A stretch of DNA of 64,000 nt, from positions 1-64,000 of the forward strand of contig NZ_OZ032148.1 in the NCBI RefSeq assembly GCF_964026495.1, written 5' to 3'. A program made the translations under genes and the position numbers. Shown here one piece after another: positions 1-9,994 of this stretch. This DNA is from Arsenophonus sp964026495 (lineage in GTDB: Bacteria > Pseudomonadota > Gammaproteobacteria > Enterobacterales > Enterobacteriaceae). The notes below the pieces were generated by a model that searched no databases, was not told the origin of the DNA, and was given only the letters and a program-made list of their open reading frames with translations. The stretch's first letter is position 1; each line of letters starts with the position of its first letter.

Positions 1-1388
1 TGTCATTTTCACTTTGGCAACAGTGTCTTGCTCGATTGCAGGATGAGTTACCTGCCACAGAATTTAGTATGTGGATACGCCCTCTCCAAGCAGAATTGAG
101 TAATAACACATTAGCACTTTATGCTCCTAATCGTTTTGTATTAGATTGGGTAAAAAATAAATATATTAATAATATTAATGAATTATTAAATGATTTTTGT
201 GGATCTAATGTTCCTAATTTAAAATTTGAAATAGGTAATAAACCTAAAATAACAGAAATTCATGTTACACAAGATATTCCTATAAAAAAAAATATTTCAG
301 AAAAAATTCATTTTAAACATACTCTTAATTGGGGAGGTAACAAAAACAGAAATATTAAAAATATTTATTATTCGAATATAAACCATAAACACACATTTAA
401 TAATTTTGTTGAAGGTAAATCTAACCAACTTGCCCGTGCTGCTGCAAATCAAGTTGCTAATAATCCTGGAAAAGCTTACAACCCTCTGTTTATTTATGGT
501 GAAACAGGGTTAGGCAAAACACATTTACTTCATGCAGTAGGAAATATTATAACAAGAAAAACAACAGGTACAAAAGCAGTATATATGCATTCTGAACGAT
601 TTGTACAAGATATGGTAAAAGCATTACAAAATAATGTTATTGAAGATTTTAAACGTTATTACCGTTCTGTAGATGCATTATTAATTGATGATATTCAATT
701 TTTTGCTAATAAAGAACGTTCTCAAGAAGAATTTTTTCATACTTTTAATGCTTTACTTGAAGGTAATCAACAAATTATTTTAACTTCTGATCGATATCCA
801 AAAGAAATTCATGGAGTTGAAGATAGATTAAAATCCCGTTTTGGATGGGGATTAACTGTTGCAATTGAACCTCCAGAATTAGAAACACGTGTAGCTATTT
901 TGATGAAAAAATCTGATGAAAACAAAATTCAATTACCTGATGAAGTTGCTTTTTTTATTGCTAAACGTTTACGGTCAAATGTTCGAGAACTAGAGGGGGC
1001 ATTAAACAGAGTTATTGCTAATGCAAATTTTACTGGTCGTACTATTACAATCGATTTTGTGCGTGAAGCATTAAGAGATTTACTAGCTTTACAAGAAAAA
1101 TTGGTAACTATTGATCATATTCAAAAAACAGTTGCTGAATATTATAAAATAAAAGTTATTGATTTATTATCTAAACGTCGTTTTCGTTCTGTTACACGCC
1201 CAAGACATATAGCAATGGCATTGGCGAAAGAATTGACAAATCATAGTTTGCCAGAAATTGGGGAAGCCTTTGGTGGACGAGATCATACCACAGTATTACA
1301 TGCTTGTCGAAAAATTGAACAATTGCGAAAAGATAATCAAAATATAAAAGAAGATTTTTTTAATTTAATAAGAACATTGTCATCATAA
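1..1388 (+). CDS. dnaA: chromosomal replication initiator DnaA (start codon cut by window edge)
   Basis: DnaA is the AAA+ ATPase that binds DnaA boxes at oriC, melts the origin and loads the helicase. The window opens with TG, the last two bases of the start codon, followed in frame by SFSLWQQCLARLQDELPATE, the usual enterobacterial N-terminus. The protein is therefore about 462 aa (E. coli 467). Visible elements are domain I (about 1-80), a shortened and variable lysine/asparagine-rich linker (about 85-120), Walker A GETGLGKT near residue 167, Walker B ALLIDDIQF, and the domain IV DNA-binding signature GGRDHTTVLHACRK near the C-terminus. It is followed by dnaN after 4 bp. The TTG at position 36 is an internal codon, not the start. 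Confidence 0.97.
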   Translation, partial: SFSLWQQCLARLQDELPATEFSMWIRPLQAELSNNTLALYAPNRFVLDWVKNKYINNINELLNDFCGSNVPNLKFEIGNKPKITEIHVTQDIPIKKNISEKIHFKHTLNWGGNKNRNIKNIYYSNINHKHTFNNFVEGKSNQLARAAANQVANNPGKAYNPLFIYGETGLGKTHLLHAVGNIITRKTTGTKAVYMHSERFVQDMVKALQNNVIEDFKRYYRSVDALLIDDIQFFANKERSQEEFFHTFNALLEGNQQIILTSDRYPKEIHGVEDRLKSRFGWGLTVAIEPPELETRVAILMKKSDENKIQLPDEVAFFIAKRLRSNVRELEGALNRVIANANFTGRTITIDFVREALRDLLALQEKLVTIDHIQKTVAEYYKIKVIDLLSKRRFRSVTRPRHIAMALAKELTNHSLPEIGEAFGGRDHTTVLHACRKIEQLRKDNQNIKEDFFNLIRTLSS

Positions 1389-1392
1389 TACT

Positions 1393-2493
1393 ATGAAATT
1401 TACTATTGAACGTGAACAATTACTTAAACCTTTGCAACAAGTTAGTAATTCATTAAGTGGACGTGCCATATTACCTATATTAAATCATATATTATTAAAA
1501 GTTAATGAAACATTCTTATCATTAACAACTACTGATCTAGAAATAGAAATGATATCAAAAATAAAATTAATACATGAAAGTGAAAATGGTGTAATTACTG
1601 TTCCTGCAAAAAAATTTTTTGATATTTGTCGTGGATTACCTAATCATTCTATCATACAAGTCATTTCAAAAAACAATCGTTTATTATTATTGTCTGGTTA
1701 TAGTCGTTTTTCACTTATAACTCTTCCTGCTATTGATTTTCCTAACCTCAGCAATTGGAAAAGTGAAGTTGAATTTAAAGTACCAAAATCTACTTTAAAA
1801 CGTCTCATTGAGACAACAAAATTTTCAATGGCTAATCAAGATGTACGTTATTATCTAAATGGTATGTTATTTAAAACAGAAGGCAAAAAATTATATGCTG
1901 TAGCTACTGATGGACATCGGTTAGCATTATGTTCACTTAACATAAATCAAATCTTACCAAAATATTCAGTTATAATACCACGCAAAGGAATTATAGAATT
2001 TATAAGATTATTAGATAATAGTGAAGAATTAATTACATTACAAATAGGTAATAATAACATTAGAGCTCATATTGATAATATTATTTTTACTTCTAAATTA
2101 ATTGACGGTTGTTTTCCTGATTACCAACGTGTTATACCAAACAATCCAGATAAAATATTACTTGGTGATTGTAATAAATTAAAAGAAGCATTTTCACGAG
2201 CAGCAATTTTATCAAATGAAAAATTTCGCAGCGTAAATCTTTCTATAACTAATAATCAAATTAAAATTACAGCAAAAAATACAGAAAAAGAAGAATCAGA
2301 AGAAATTGTTGATGTTAATTATAAAAATACAACAATAAACATTGCTTTTAATGTTAATTATATTTTAGATGTTTTAAATGCGCTCAAATGTAAACAAGTG
2401 AATATATTATTAACTGATGCAAATTCCAGTATACAAATAAAAAATTCAGAGAACAATGATGTAACTTATGTTATTATGCCAATGAGAATATAA
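1393..2493 (+). CDS. dnaN: DNA polymerase III beta subunit (sliding clamp)
   Basis: The protein is 366 aa, the same length as the E. coli clamp, and begins MKFTIEREQLLKPLQQVS. The beta subunit forms a ring dimer that tethers polymerase III to DNA. The three repeated clamp domains are covered end to end, and the C-terminus YVIMPMRI is the conserved end that lines the partner-binding pocket. It starts 4 bp after the dnaA stop, so the two are probably co-transcribed as in E. coli. The next ancestral gene, recF, is absent. Confidence 0.97.
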   Translation: MKFTIEREQLLKPLQQVSNSLSGRAILPILNHILLKVNETFLSLTTTDLEIEMISKIKLIHESENGVITVPAKKFFDICRGLPNHSIIQVISKNNRLLLLSGYSRFSLITLPAIDFPNLSNWKSEVEFKVPKSTLKRLIETTKFSMANQDVRYYLNGMLFKTEGKKLYAVATDGHRLALCSLNINQILPKYSVIIPRKGIIEFIRLLDNSEELITLQIGNNNIRAHIDNIIFTSKLIDGCFPDYQRVIPNNPDKILLGDCNKLKEAFSRAAILSNEKFRSVNLSITNNQIKITAKNTEKEESEEIVDVNYKNTTINIAFNVNYILDVLNALKCKQVNILLTDANSSIQIKNSENNDVTYVIMPMRI

Positions 2494-2924
2494 GATTTAA
2501 ACTTTTCAATTGAAAATAAAAAACTCATAAAAAATAATAATTTTTACTTATGTGATTAATTTAATATATTGTATATATTAAAAATATAAAAATTATCACA
2601 AAAACTCAAAATTATTTATTTGCATATTTATAAATACATATAAATATGAAATAAATAATTTTATGATTTTTTAGTAATCAAATAAACAACAGATATATCA
2701 ATTTCAAACGAGGGGTTAAAATCTTTAATTTACACATAATCAAAAAAATAACATAAAAATCATGTTTATATTAAAATATATTATTAATAAATACAAAATA
2801 CATACAAAATATTATTATATTAATATGATAAATCACAAATTTTAAATATTTTCTATAAAATGCATTTTATATAACATAAAAAAATTAAACATAAAACTCT
2901 ATAGCACAGTAGTGAGAAAAATTG
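2494..2924. other. dnaN-gyrB spacer where recF would lie
   Basis: In E. coli recF (about 1.07 kb) sits here between dnaN and gyrB. Only about 430 bp remains, and no frame shows RecF motifs such as its N-terminal Walker A. The spacer is almost pure A+T apart from a small G-rich patch near 2710. Its one clear structure is a long hairpin at 2608-2662. It must also hold or replace the gyrB promoter, but I could not pick a convincing one. Confidence 0.7.
2608..2662. repeat. long AT-rich inverted repeat (hairpin) after dnaN
   Basis: Arms 2608-2632 and 2639-2662 are complementary over 24 bp with one bulged G (position 2622) and a 6-nt loop (AATACA). It lies 115 bp after the dnaN stop. It may be a transcription terminator or mRNA 3' end for dnaA-dnaN. 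It lacks the GC-rich stem and clean U-run of a classical intrinsic terminator. Confidence 0.6.
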
Positions 2925-5339
2925 ATGTTAAATATATATGACTCATCAAGTATCAAAGTATTAAAAGGATTAGATGCTGTTCGCAAACGACCAGGTATGT
3001 ATATTGGTGATACTGAAGATGGTACTGGACTGCATCACATGGTATTTGAAATTATCGACAATGCTATTGACGAAGCTCTTGCAGGATATTGTAATAATAT
3101 TATTGTAACCATACATATAGATAATTCTATATCTGTGTTAGATAATGGTCGTGGTATTCCTACAGATATTCATACAGAAGAAGGTATTTCTGCTGCAGAA
3201 GTTATTATGACTATTTTACATGCTGGTGGAAAATTTGATGATAATTCTTATAAAGTTTCAGGTGGATTACATGGTGTAGGGATTTCTGTTGTGAATGCTT
3301 TATCAGAAAAATTAGAATTAGTTATTAACCGTGCAGGAAAAATTTATCAACAAAGATATCAATTTGGAGTTCCAGAAGCTCCTTTAAAGATTATTGGGAA
3401 AACTGATAAATTAGGTACTTATATTCGTTTTTGGCCAAATTTAGAAATATTTAAAACTGTTACAAAATTTGAATATAATATTTTAGAAAAAAGATTACGT
3501 GAACTTTCCTTCCTTAATTCTGGTATATCTATTTCTTTAATAGATGAACGTAATAAAAAAGAAGAAAATTTTTTTTATGAAGGTGGTATTAAAGCCTTTG
3601 TTCAATACTTGAGTTCTAATAAAATGGTAATTCATCCAAATATTTTTTATTTTTCTACTGAAAAAAATACTATTAATGTAGAAATATCCATGCAATGGAA
3701 TGATAGTTTTCAAGAAAATATTTATTGTTTTACAAATAATATTCCACAAAAAGATGGAGGAACTCATTTAATTGGTTTTCGTACAGCAATAACACGAACA
3801 CTAAATAATTATATAGATAAAGAGGGTTATCAAAAAAAAACAAAAATCAACACTACTGGTGATGATGCACGTGAAGGATTAATTGCAGTTATTTCTCTTA
3901 AAGTTCCTGATCCAAAATTTTCTTCACAAACAAAAGATAAATTAGTTTCTTCTGAAGTAAAAACAATTGTTGAAACATTAATGAGTGAAAAATTAATTGA
4001 ATATTTATTAGAAAATCCTAATGATGCAAAAATTATCATTAACAAAATAATTGATGCTGCTCATGCACGTGAAGCTGCTCGTAGAGCACGTGAAATATCT
4101 CGTCGTAAAGGTAGTTTTGAGATTACAGGACTACCAGGAAAATTAGCAGATTGTCAGGAAAAAAATCCTGCTTTTTCAGAACTTTATTTAGTAGAAGGTG
4201 ATTCTGCTGGTGGATCTGCAAAACAAGGTAGAAACCGAAAAAATCAAGCAATTTTACCTTTAAAAGGTAAAATTCTTAATATAGAAAAAGCTCGTTTTGA
4301 TAAAATATTATCTTCACAAGAAGTTATGACTTTAATCACGGCATTAGGATGTGGGATTGGAAGAGAAGAATATAACCCAGACAAATTAAGGTATCATACT
4401 ATTATTATCATGACTGATGCTGATGTTGATGGTTCCCATATCAGAACATTATTGTTAACATTTTTTTATCGCCAGATGCCAGAAATTATTAATAGAGGTT
4501 ATCTTTATATTGCTCAACCACCTTTATATAAAGTAAAAAAAGGAAAAGAAGAACAGTACGTGAAAGATGATGATTCAATGAATAAATATTTAATTTCAAT
4601 AGCATTAGAAAATGCTGCAATTCATATTAATCCCAATCTTTCCGTATTAAAAGGAAAAGAATTAGAAAACATTATCATCAATTATTATACAACACAGAAA
4701 ATTATTAAACGTTTAAAACGTATTTATCCATATACTCTGTTAAATAATCTTATTTACCAACCTAACTTAGAAGAAAATATTTTAAAAAATCATTCCAAAA
4801 TAGAACATTGGATGCAAATGTTATTATCTCGTTTATCAAGTCATGAAAAAAATGCTAGTACTTATAATTATCACATTCATAAAAATACTCAAAATGCGTT
4901 ATTTGAACCAATACTTATGATTAGAACTCATGGAATAGATACTGCTTATCATTTAGATTTAAATTTTATTCAGAGCATCGAATATCGTCATATAAAAAAA
5001 ACTGGTGATCAAATAAGAGATCTTATCAAAGATGGTGCATATGTTACAAAAGGAGATCGTCGTAAACCAATTCGTACATTTGTAGAAGCGTTAAATTGGT
5101 TATCAAAAGAATCACAACGTGGATTAATCGTACAACGTTATAAAGGATTAGGTGAAATGAATCCTGAACAATTATGGGAAACTACCATGAATCCTAAAAC
5201 ACGTTCTATGATGCGTGTTACAATTAAGGATCCAATTGCTGCTGATCAACTATTAAATACTTTAATGGGTGATGCTGTTGAACCTAGAAAAAAATTTATA
5301 GAAAAAAATGCACTTAATGTAGAAAACATAGACATATAA
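2925..5339 (+). CDS. gyrB: DNA gyrase subunit B
   Basis: GyrB is the ATPase and TOPRIM subunit of gyrase, which introduces negative supercoils with GyrA. ATG at 2925 gives 804 aa, exactly the E. coli length, and an N-terminus MLNIYDSSSIKVLKG matching the family. A TTG one codon upstream (2922) is a less likely start. A GTGAGAAA element at 2911-2918 can serve as ribosome binding site. Visible elements are the GHKL ATPase (NAIDEA, DNGRGIP, GGLHGVG), the TOPRIM signature EGDSAGGSAKQGR, the metal-binding DADVDGSHIRTL, and the C-terminal RYKGLGEMNPEQLWETTM. It is convergent with asd, only 11 bp apart. Confidence 0.97.
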   Translation: MLNIYDSSSIKVLKGLDAVRKRPGMYIGDTEDGTGLHHMVFEIIDNAIDEALAGYCNNIIVTIHIDNSISVLDNGRGIPTDIHTEEGISAAEVIMTILHAGGKFDDNSYKVSGGLHGVGISVVNALSEKLELVINRAGKIYQQRYQFGVPEAPLKIIGKTDKLGTYIRFWPNLEIFKTVTKFEYNILEKRLRELSFLNSGISISLIDERNKKEENFFYEGGIKAFVQYLSSNKMVIHPNIFYFSTEKNTINVEISMQWNDSFQENIYCFTNNIPQKDGGTHLIGFRTAITRTLNNYIDKEGYQKKTKINTTGDDAREGLIAVISLKVPDPKFSSQTKDKLVSSEVKTIVETLMSEKLIEYLLENPNDAKIIINKIIDAAHAREAARRAREISRRKGSFEITGLPGKLADCQEKNPAFSELYLVEGDSAGGSAKQGRNRKNQAILPLKGKILNIEKARFDKILSSQEVMTLITALGCGIGREEYNPDKLRYHTIIIMTDADVDGSHIRTLLLTFFYRQMPEIINRGYLYIAQPPLYKVKKGKEEQYVKDDDSMNKYLISIALENAAIHINPNLSVLKGKELENIIINYYTTQKIIKRLKRIYPYTLLNNLIYQPNLEENILKNHSKIEHWMQMLLSRLSSHEKNASTYNYHIHKNTQNALFEPILMIRTHGIDTAYHLDLNFIQSIEYRHIKKTGDQIRDLIKDGAYVTKGDRRKPIRTFVEALNWLSKESQRGLIVQRYKGLGEMNPEQLWETTMNPKTRSMMRVTIKDPIAADQLLNTLMGDAVEPRKKFIEKNALNVENIDI

Positions 5340-5350
5340 TTGTTATTAAT

Positions 5351-6472
5351 TTAATCACTTTCACATAAAATCTTTAACATACGGTACAAAGGTTCTGCTG
5401 CTCCCCATAATAATTGATCAGCAATTGTAAAAGCAGATAAATATTTTAAACCAATATTTAATTTTCGAAGCCGTCCAACAAGAATATTTAATGTTCCTGC
5501 AACTGCAATAGGTGTTAGTTTTTTAATTGTTGATTCTCTATCATTAGGAATGATATGTAACCAAGGATTATAAGCTAATAATATTTTCTGAATATCATTA
5601 AGAGAAACATTTTTTTTTAATTTGATAGTAAAAGCTTGACTATGACAACGTAATGTACCAATACGAACACATATACCATCAACAGGAATAAAATCATAAC
5701 CATGATTATTATTTAATATTTTATTAGTTTCTGCTTGACCTTTCCATTCTTCACGACTTTGTCCATTTGATAATTGTGTATCTATCCAAGGTATTAAATT
5801 AGTAACTAATGATTGGTCAAAAAGTTTATTATTCATTATCAAATTACGCATAAATATTGTAGCTTTTTTTTCAATTGCTAAAATAGATTTAGCAGGATTT
5901 TCTAATTCATCAGCAATATGTGAATATAATGCACCCATATGAAATAGTAATTGTTGAATATTTCGTGCACCTGCACCAGATACTGCTTGATATGTTGCTA
6001 CTGAAATCCATTCAATTAATTTTTCTTTGAACAATCCATTTAGAGCCATTAACATTAAACTAACAGTACAATTAGCACCAACAAATGTTTTTATTCCTTT
6101 ATTTAAACTTACATCAATATGTGGACGATTAACTGGATCAAGTATAATAATACTATTTTTTTTCATGCGCAATAAAGATGCAGCATCTACCCAATAACCT
6201 GACCATCCAATTTTTTGCAATTTAGGATAAATTTTATTCGTATAATTATTACCTTGACAAGTAATAATTATATCTAACACTTTTAACCTATTAATATCAA
6301 ATGCGTTTTGTAATATTTTTTCATTTTGTCCATAATTTGGTGCATACTGACCATATTGAGAAGTAGAAAAAAAAACAAATGCCATATTATCAAAATTACG
6401 TTCTTTAAAAATTCGTTCTAAAAGAACAGAACCTACCATACCTCTCCACCCAATTAATCCTATATTTTTCAT
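5351..6472 (-). CDS. asd: aspartate-semialdehyde dehydrogenase
   Basis: Asd reduces aspartyl-4-phosphate to aspartate semialdehyde with NADPH, the branch point to diaminopimelate/lysine, threonine and methionine. The protein is 373 aa (E. coli 367). It has the N-terminal dinucleotide-binding GWRGMVGS (residues 8-15), the catalytic cysteine in GANCTVSLML (Cys135), and the substrate-binding stretch NGQSREEWKGQAETNKIL. Its placement between gyrB and digH is not the E. coli context, so it marks a rearrangement. In a reduced genome its likeliest essential role is DAP for peptidoglycan; whether amino acids are also made for a host cannot be judged here. Confidence 0.95.
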   Translation of the reverse strand: MKNIGLIGWRGMVGSVLLERIFKERNFDNMAFVFFSTSQYGQYAPNYGQNEKILQNAFDINRLKVLDIIITCQGNNYTNKIYPKLQKIGWSGYWVDAASLLRMKKNSIIILDPVNRPHIDVSLNKGIKTFVGANCTVSLMLMALNGLFKEKLIEWISVATYQAVSGAGARNIQQLLFHMGALYSHIADELENPAKSILAIEKKATIFMRNLIMNNKLFDQSLVTNLIPWIDTQLSNGQSREEWKGQAETNKILNNNHGYDFIPVDGICVRIGTLRCHSQAFTIKLKKNVSLNDIQKILLAYNPWLHIIPNDRESTIKKLTPIAVAGTLNILVGRLRKLNIGLKYLSAFTIADQLLWGAAEPLYRMLKILCESD

Positions 6473-6588
6473 ACTTATTATTGCTCATTTAAAAGATCAT
6501 TGCTAAAAAATCAACAATATTAAAAATATTATTGGAATTATGAAATATAATGTATCTTTTATAAAAGATTTAATTAAAAAATAAAAAA

Positions 6589-7880
6589 TCAATATAACCC
6601 ATTCCATCTAGATCTTATATAATTTACTGCATTTTTAGTTTTGTAATATTGTAAAAAAGATTCTCTAAACAAAATTATTCCTTGAATTTCAGGTAAAGAA
6701 TCATTAAAATCAAATTGTTTTTTTAATTCAAAAACACCTCCATCTAAATTCCAATCTGGTTCAATATCAGATTCTGTACCAGCTTTATATAATGCAATAC
6801 CAATATATAATTTAGTATTATTCGTTTTAACAATATTAGTCCACCATTTTGCAATAACATCGTATTTCACAATTTCACGAGAAAAAGACCAATATATTTG
6901 TGGAGCAATGTAATCCAATAAACCTTCTTCTACCCATAATCTAGTATCCGCATAAGCTTTATCATAACTAGATCCAGCGGATTGTGTTTTAGAACCTCTT
7001 GGATCATCTACAAAGTTTCTCCAAACAGCATCAGGACTAATACCAAATTCAATATTTGGTTTTAAAAAATTAATTATCGAAGATACTTTTCTGATTAATA
7101 GCAAAGTATTATTTCTTCTCCAATTTCCTTTATCTGAAAAATTTTTTCCATATTTTTTATATGTTAAATCATCATTTAATCTTGATGAAGATATTTCATT
7201 ATAAAAATAATCGTCAAATTGTATTCCATCTATATTATAATTTCTAATTAATTCAACGACAATATTAGTGATCCAATTACGCACTTGAGGTAATCCTGGA
7301 TCAAGTACAAAACGATTATAAGCAGTTCTTATCCAATCTTGATGTAAAACGTAAATACTTGGAAGTGATAAAAAAATTGTTTTTTTTAAAGCAGCAATAG
7401 TTTTTGGATGTATATCCATTGAAACACGATATGGATTTAACCAGGCATGTATTTTTAAATTTCTTTTATGAGCTTCTTCGATAATAAATGCCAATGGATC
7501 ATAACCTGGATCTTTACCAATTACACCAGTTAATACTGAAGACCAGGGAAGAATATTAGAATGATAGAGTGCTGTGCCATCTGGTTTAACTTGAAAAAAA
7601 CTGTATTAATTCCTATTTTAACCAAATTATCAAGTTTATCAATTAATGTTTTTTTTTGTACTTTAATTCTTAATTTGTCTGAATGAATATTAACTGATGT
7701 AACAGAAGGCCAATCAAGACAAGAGACTGTAGCTATCCATATACCTCTTACTGGTATATTTTGATGAATATTTTTTTTGTTTTTTTCATTTATTGGATTT
7801 TTTGTACTACAACCAACTATAAAAAACAAAAAAAAACATGAAATTAAAAATATATTTTTTTGTTTGAAATATAACAACAT
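6589..7880 (-). pseudogene. digH: frameshifted digH/yddW: lipoprotein glycosyl hydrolase-like family 10
   Basis: Two adjacent minus-strand reading frames together make one GHL10 (DUF187, PF02638) protein resembling E. coli DigH/YddW, a divisome glycosidase that cleaves peptide-free (denuded) glycan strands. The first part (7530-7880) has a lipoprotein signal peptide with lipobox IVGC (Cys24), then RGIWIATVSCLDWPSV and GINTVFF. The frame breaks at a run of seven T (minus strand, about 7594-7600). Eight T would restore VFFQVKPDGTAL and continue into the second part, which carries AHAWLNPYR-type and DGIQFDDYFY motifs to a normal C-terminus (SRWNGLY). Corrected length is about 430 aa (E. coli 439). 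It may be a young pseudogene, a sequencing error, or rescued by slippage at the homopolymer. Confidence 0.85.
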
Positions 7881-8088
7881 TTGAAATTCCTTATAATTAA
7901 TAAAAATTTTATTTTTGAATGATTATATATGTAATTTTATAAAAAATTGTATGAATAATAATAATATTATTCAATATCATTAAAAAATATTAAAAAATTA
8001 GGTAACAAAAATAAGTTTTAGAATAAATATAATAATGACATGATTATGAAATCATTTAATAATCATTCATAAGTAAAAATATTATTTT

Positions 8089-9918
8089 TTATTCAACTGT
8101 TACTGATTTAGCTAAATTTCTTGGTTGATCAACATCAGTTCCTTTAATCAAAGCAATATGATAAGATAATAATTGAAGAGGGACGACATAAAAAATTGGA
8201 GCAATTAATTCTTCAACATGAGGCAATGGAATAATTTTCATGTTCTTACTGTTAACAAAACCAGCATTTTTATCAGCAAAAACATATAATAATCCTCCCC
8301 TAGCACGAACTTCTTCAATGTTTGATTTTAGTTTTTCTAACAACTCATTATTTGGAGCAATAATAATAACCGGCATATCTGCATCGATCAATGCTAACGG
8401 TCCATGCTTTAATTCACCAGCAGCATATGCTTCTGCATGAATATAAGAAATTTCTTTTAATTTTAATGCGCCTTCAACAGCTATTGGAAATTGATCACCT
8501 CTTCCTAAAAAAAGAGAATGATTTTTATCAGAAAAATCTTCAGCTAAAACTTTGATCATGTGTTCCTTTAAAAACATACTATTAATCCGAGCAGGCAAAG
8601 CATGTAATGCTTGTATTATATTTTTTTCAAGAAAAATATTTTTGTTTTTTAAACGGACCATATATGCAACCAGTAATAATAAAATAGTTAATTGAGTAGT
8701 AAAAGTTTTAGTAGATGCCACACCAATTTCTATTCCAGCTTTTGTCATCAATGCAATATCTGATTCACGTACTAAAGAAGATCCAGAAACATTACATATA
8801 GATAAAGATATTAAATAACCTAGTGTTTTTGATAAACGCAATGCAGCTAATGTATCTGCTGTTTCACCTGATTGAGAAATAGTAATTAATAAGCTATTTT
8901 TTCTACGTGCTGGCCTTCTATAACGAAATTCTGAAGCAATTTCTACATCACATGGTATACCCAATAAGGATTCAAACCAATAATGAGCAACCATTCCAGC
9001 ATTATATGAAGTACCACAAGCAACAATTTGAACATGTTCTACTTTAATTAAAATATTTTTTTCTATTTTATTTAATTCACTAAAAAAAACATTATTATTA
9101 TTAACACGTCCTTCTAAAGTATTTTTTATTGCTAATGGTTGTTCGTATATTTCTTTTTGCATATAATGTCTATAAATACCTTTTTCGCTAGTATTGAATT
9201 TAATATTAGATTCTATTTTTTTTCGTTGAACTTGAAAACCTTTTTTATCAAAAATAAAAACTGTTCTACGAGTAATTTCAACAACATCACCTTCTTCTAA
9301 ATAAATAAAACGACGGGTAACTGGTAATAAAGCAAGTTGATCAGATGCTAAAAAATTTTCACCAACACCTAAGCCTATAATTAAGGGGCTACCAAACCTT
9401 GCAGCTACCAACATTCCAGGAATATGAGTATTCATAACAGCTATAGCATATGTGCCTTTTAATTGTTTAGTAACACGCTGAATTACTTGAAAAAATTTTC
9501 CTCCATTTTGTAATTCTAAATGTATCAAATGAGCAATTACTTCAGTATCGGTTTGTGAAGTAAAAACATATTTTTTTATTTTAAGCTTTTTTCGTAGTTC
9601 TTGATAATTTTCAATAATACCATTATGAACAATAGCAATATTTTCAGAAATATGAGGATGAGCATTTTTTTTGCTAGGTTTTCCATGAGTAGCCCAACGG
9701 GTATGTGCAATACCAGTGCCACCAACTACAAAATATTTTTCTAATTTTTTAGCTAAACTTTGAACTTTTCCTAATTCACGTAACCATGTTAGATTAGTTT
9801 TATTATCAACAACAGCTAAACCTGCAGAATCATAACCTCGATATTCTAATCTGCGAAGTCCTTCAATAAGAATTTCAGCTATATCACGTTGTGCCACTGC
9901 ACCTACAATTCCACACAT
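8089..9918 (-). CDS. glmS: glutamine-fructose-6-phosphate aminotransferase
   Basis: GlmS makes glucosamine-6-phosphate from fructose-6-phosphate and glutamine, the first committed step to UDP-GlcNAc. Length is 609 aa, identical to E. coli. MCGIVGAVAQ supplies the N-terminal nucleophile Cys (after Met removal); the glutaminase domain occupies about residues 1-240. Two SIS isomerase domains follow, and the protein ends PRNLAKSVTVE, the conserved C-terminal tail. It lies 76 bp downstream of glmU on the same strand, the ancestral glmUS order, and both feed peptidoglycan synthesis. Confidence 0.97.
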   Translation of the reverse strand: MCGIVGAVAQRDIAEILIEGLRRLEYRGYDSAGLAVVDNKTNLTWLRELGKVQSLAKKLEKYFVVGGTGIAHTRWATHGKPSKKNAHPHISENIAIVHNGIIENYQELRKKLKIKKYVFTSQTDTEVIAHLIHLELQNGGKFFQVIQRVTKQLKGTYAIAVMNTHIPGMLVAARFGSPLIIGLGVGENFLASDQLALLPVTRRFIYLEEGDVVEITRRTVFIFDKKGFQVQRKKIESNIKFNTSEKGIYRHYMQKEIYEQPLAIKNTLEGRVNNNNVFFSELNKIEKNILIKVEHVQIVACGTSYNAGMVAHYWFESLLGIPCDVEIASEFRYRRPARRKNSLLITISQSGETADTLAALRLSKTLGYLISLSICNVSGSSLVRESDIALMTKAGIEIGVASTKTFTTQLTILLLLVAYMVRLKNKNIFLEKNIIQALHALPARINSMFLKEHMIKVLAEDFSDKNHSLFLGRGDQFPIAVEGALKLKEISYIHAEAYAAGELKHGPLALIDADMPVIIIAPNNELLEKLKSNIEEVRARGGLLYVFADKNAGFVNSKNMKIIPLPHVEELIAPIFYVVPLQLLSYHIALIKGTDVDQPRNLAKSVTVE

Positions 9919-9994
9919 AAATTTTATATTCCAAAAAATATAATGTTATGTTATTACATTTTCATAACATAATATAATTTATTATATTTGGTAT

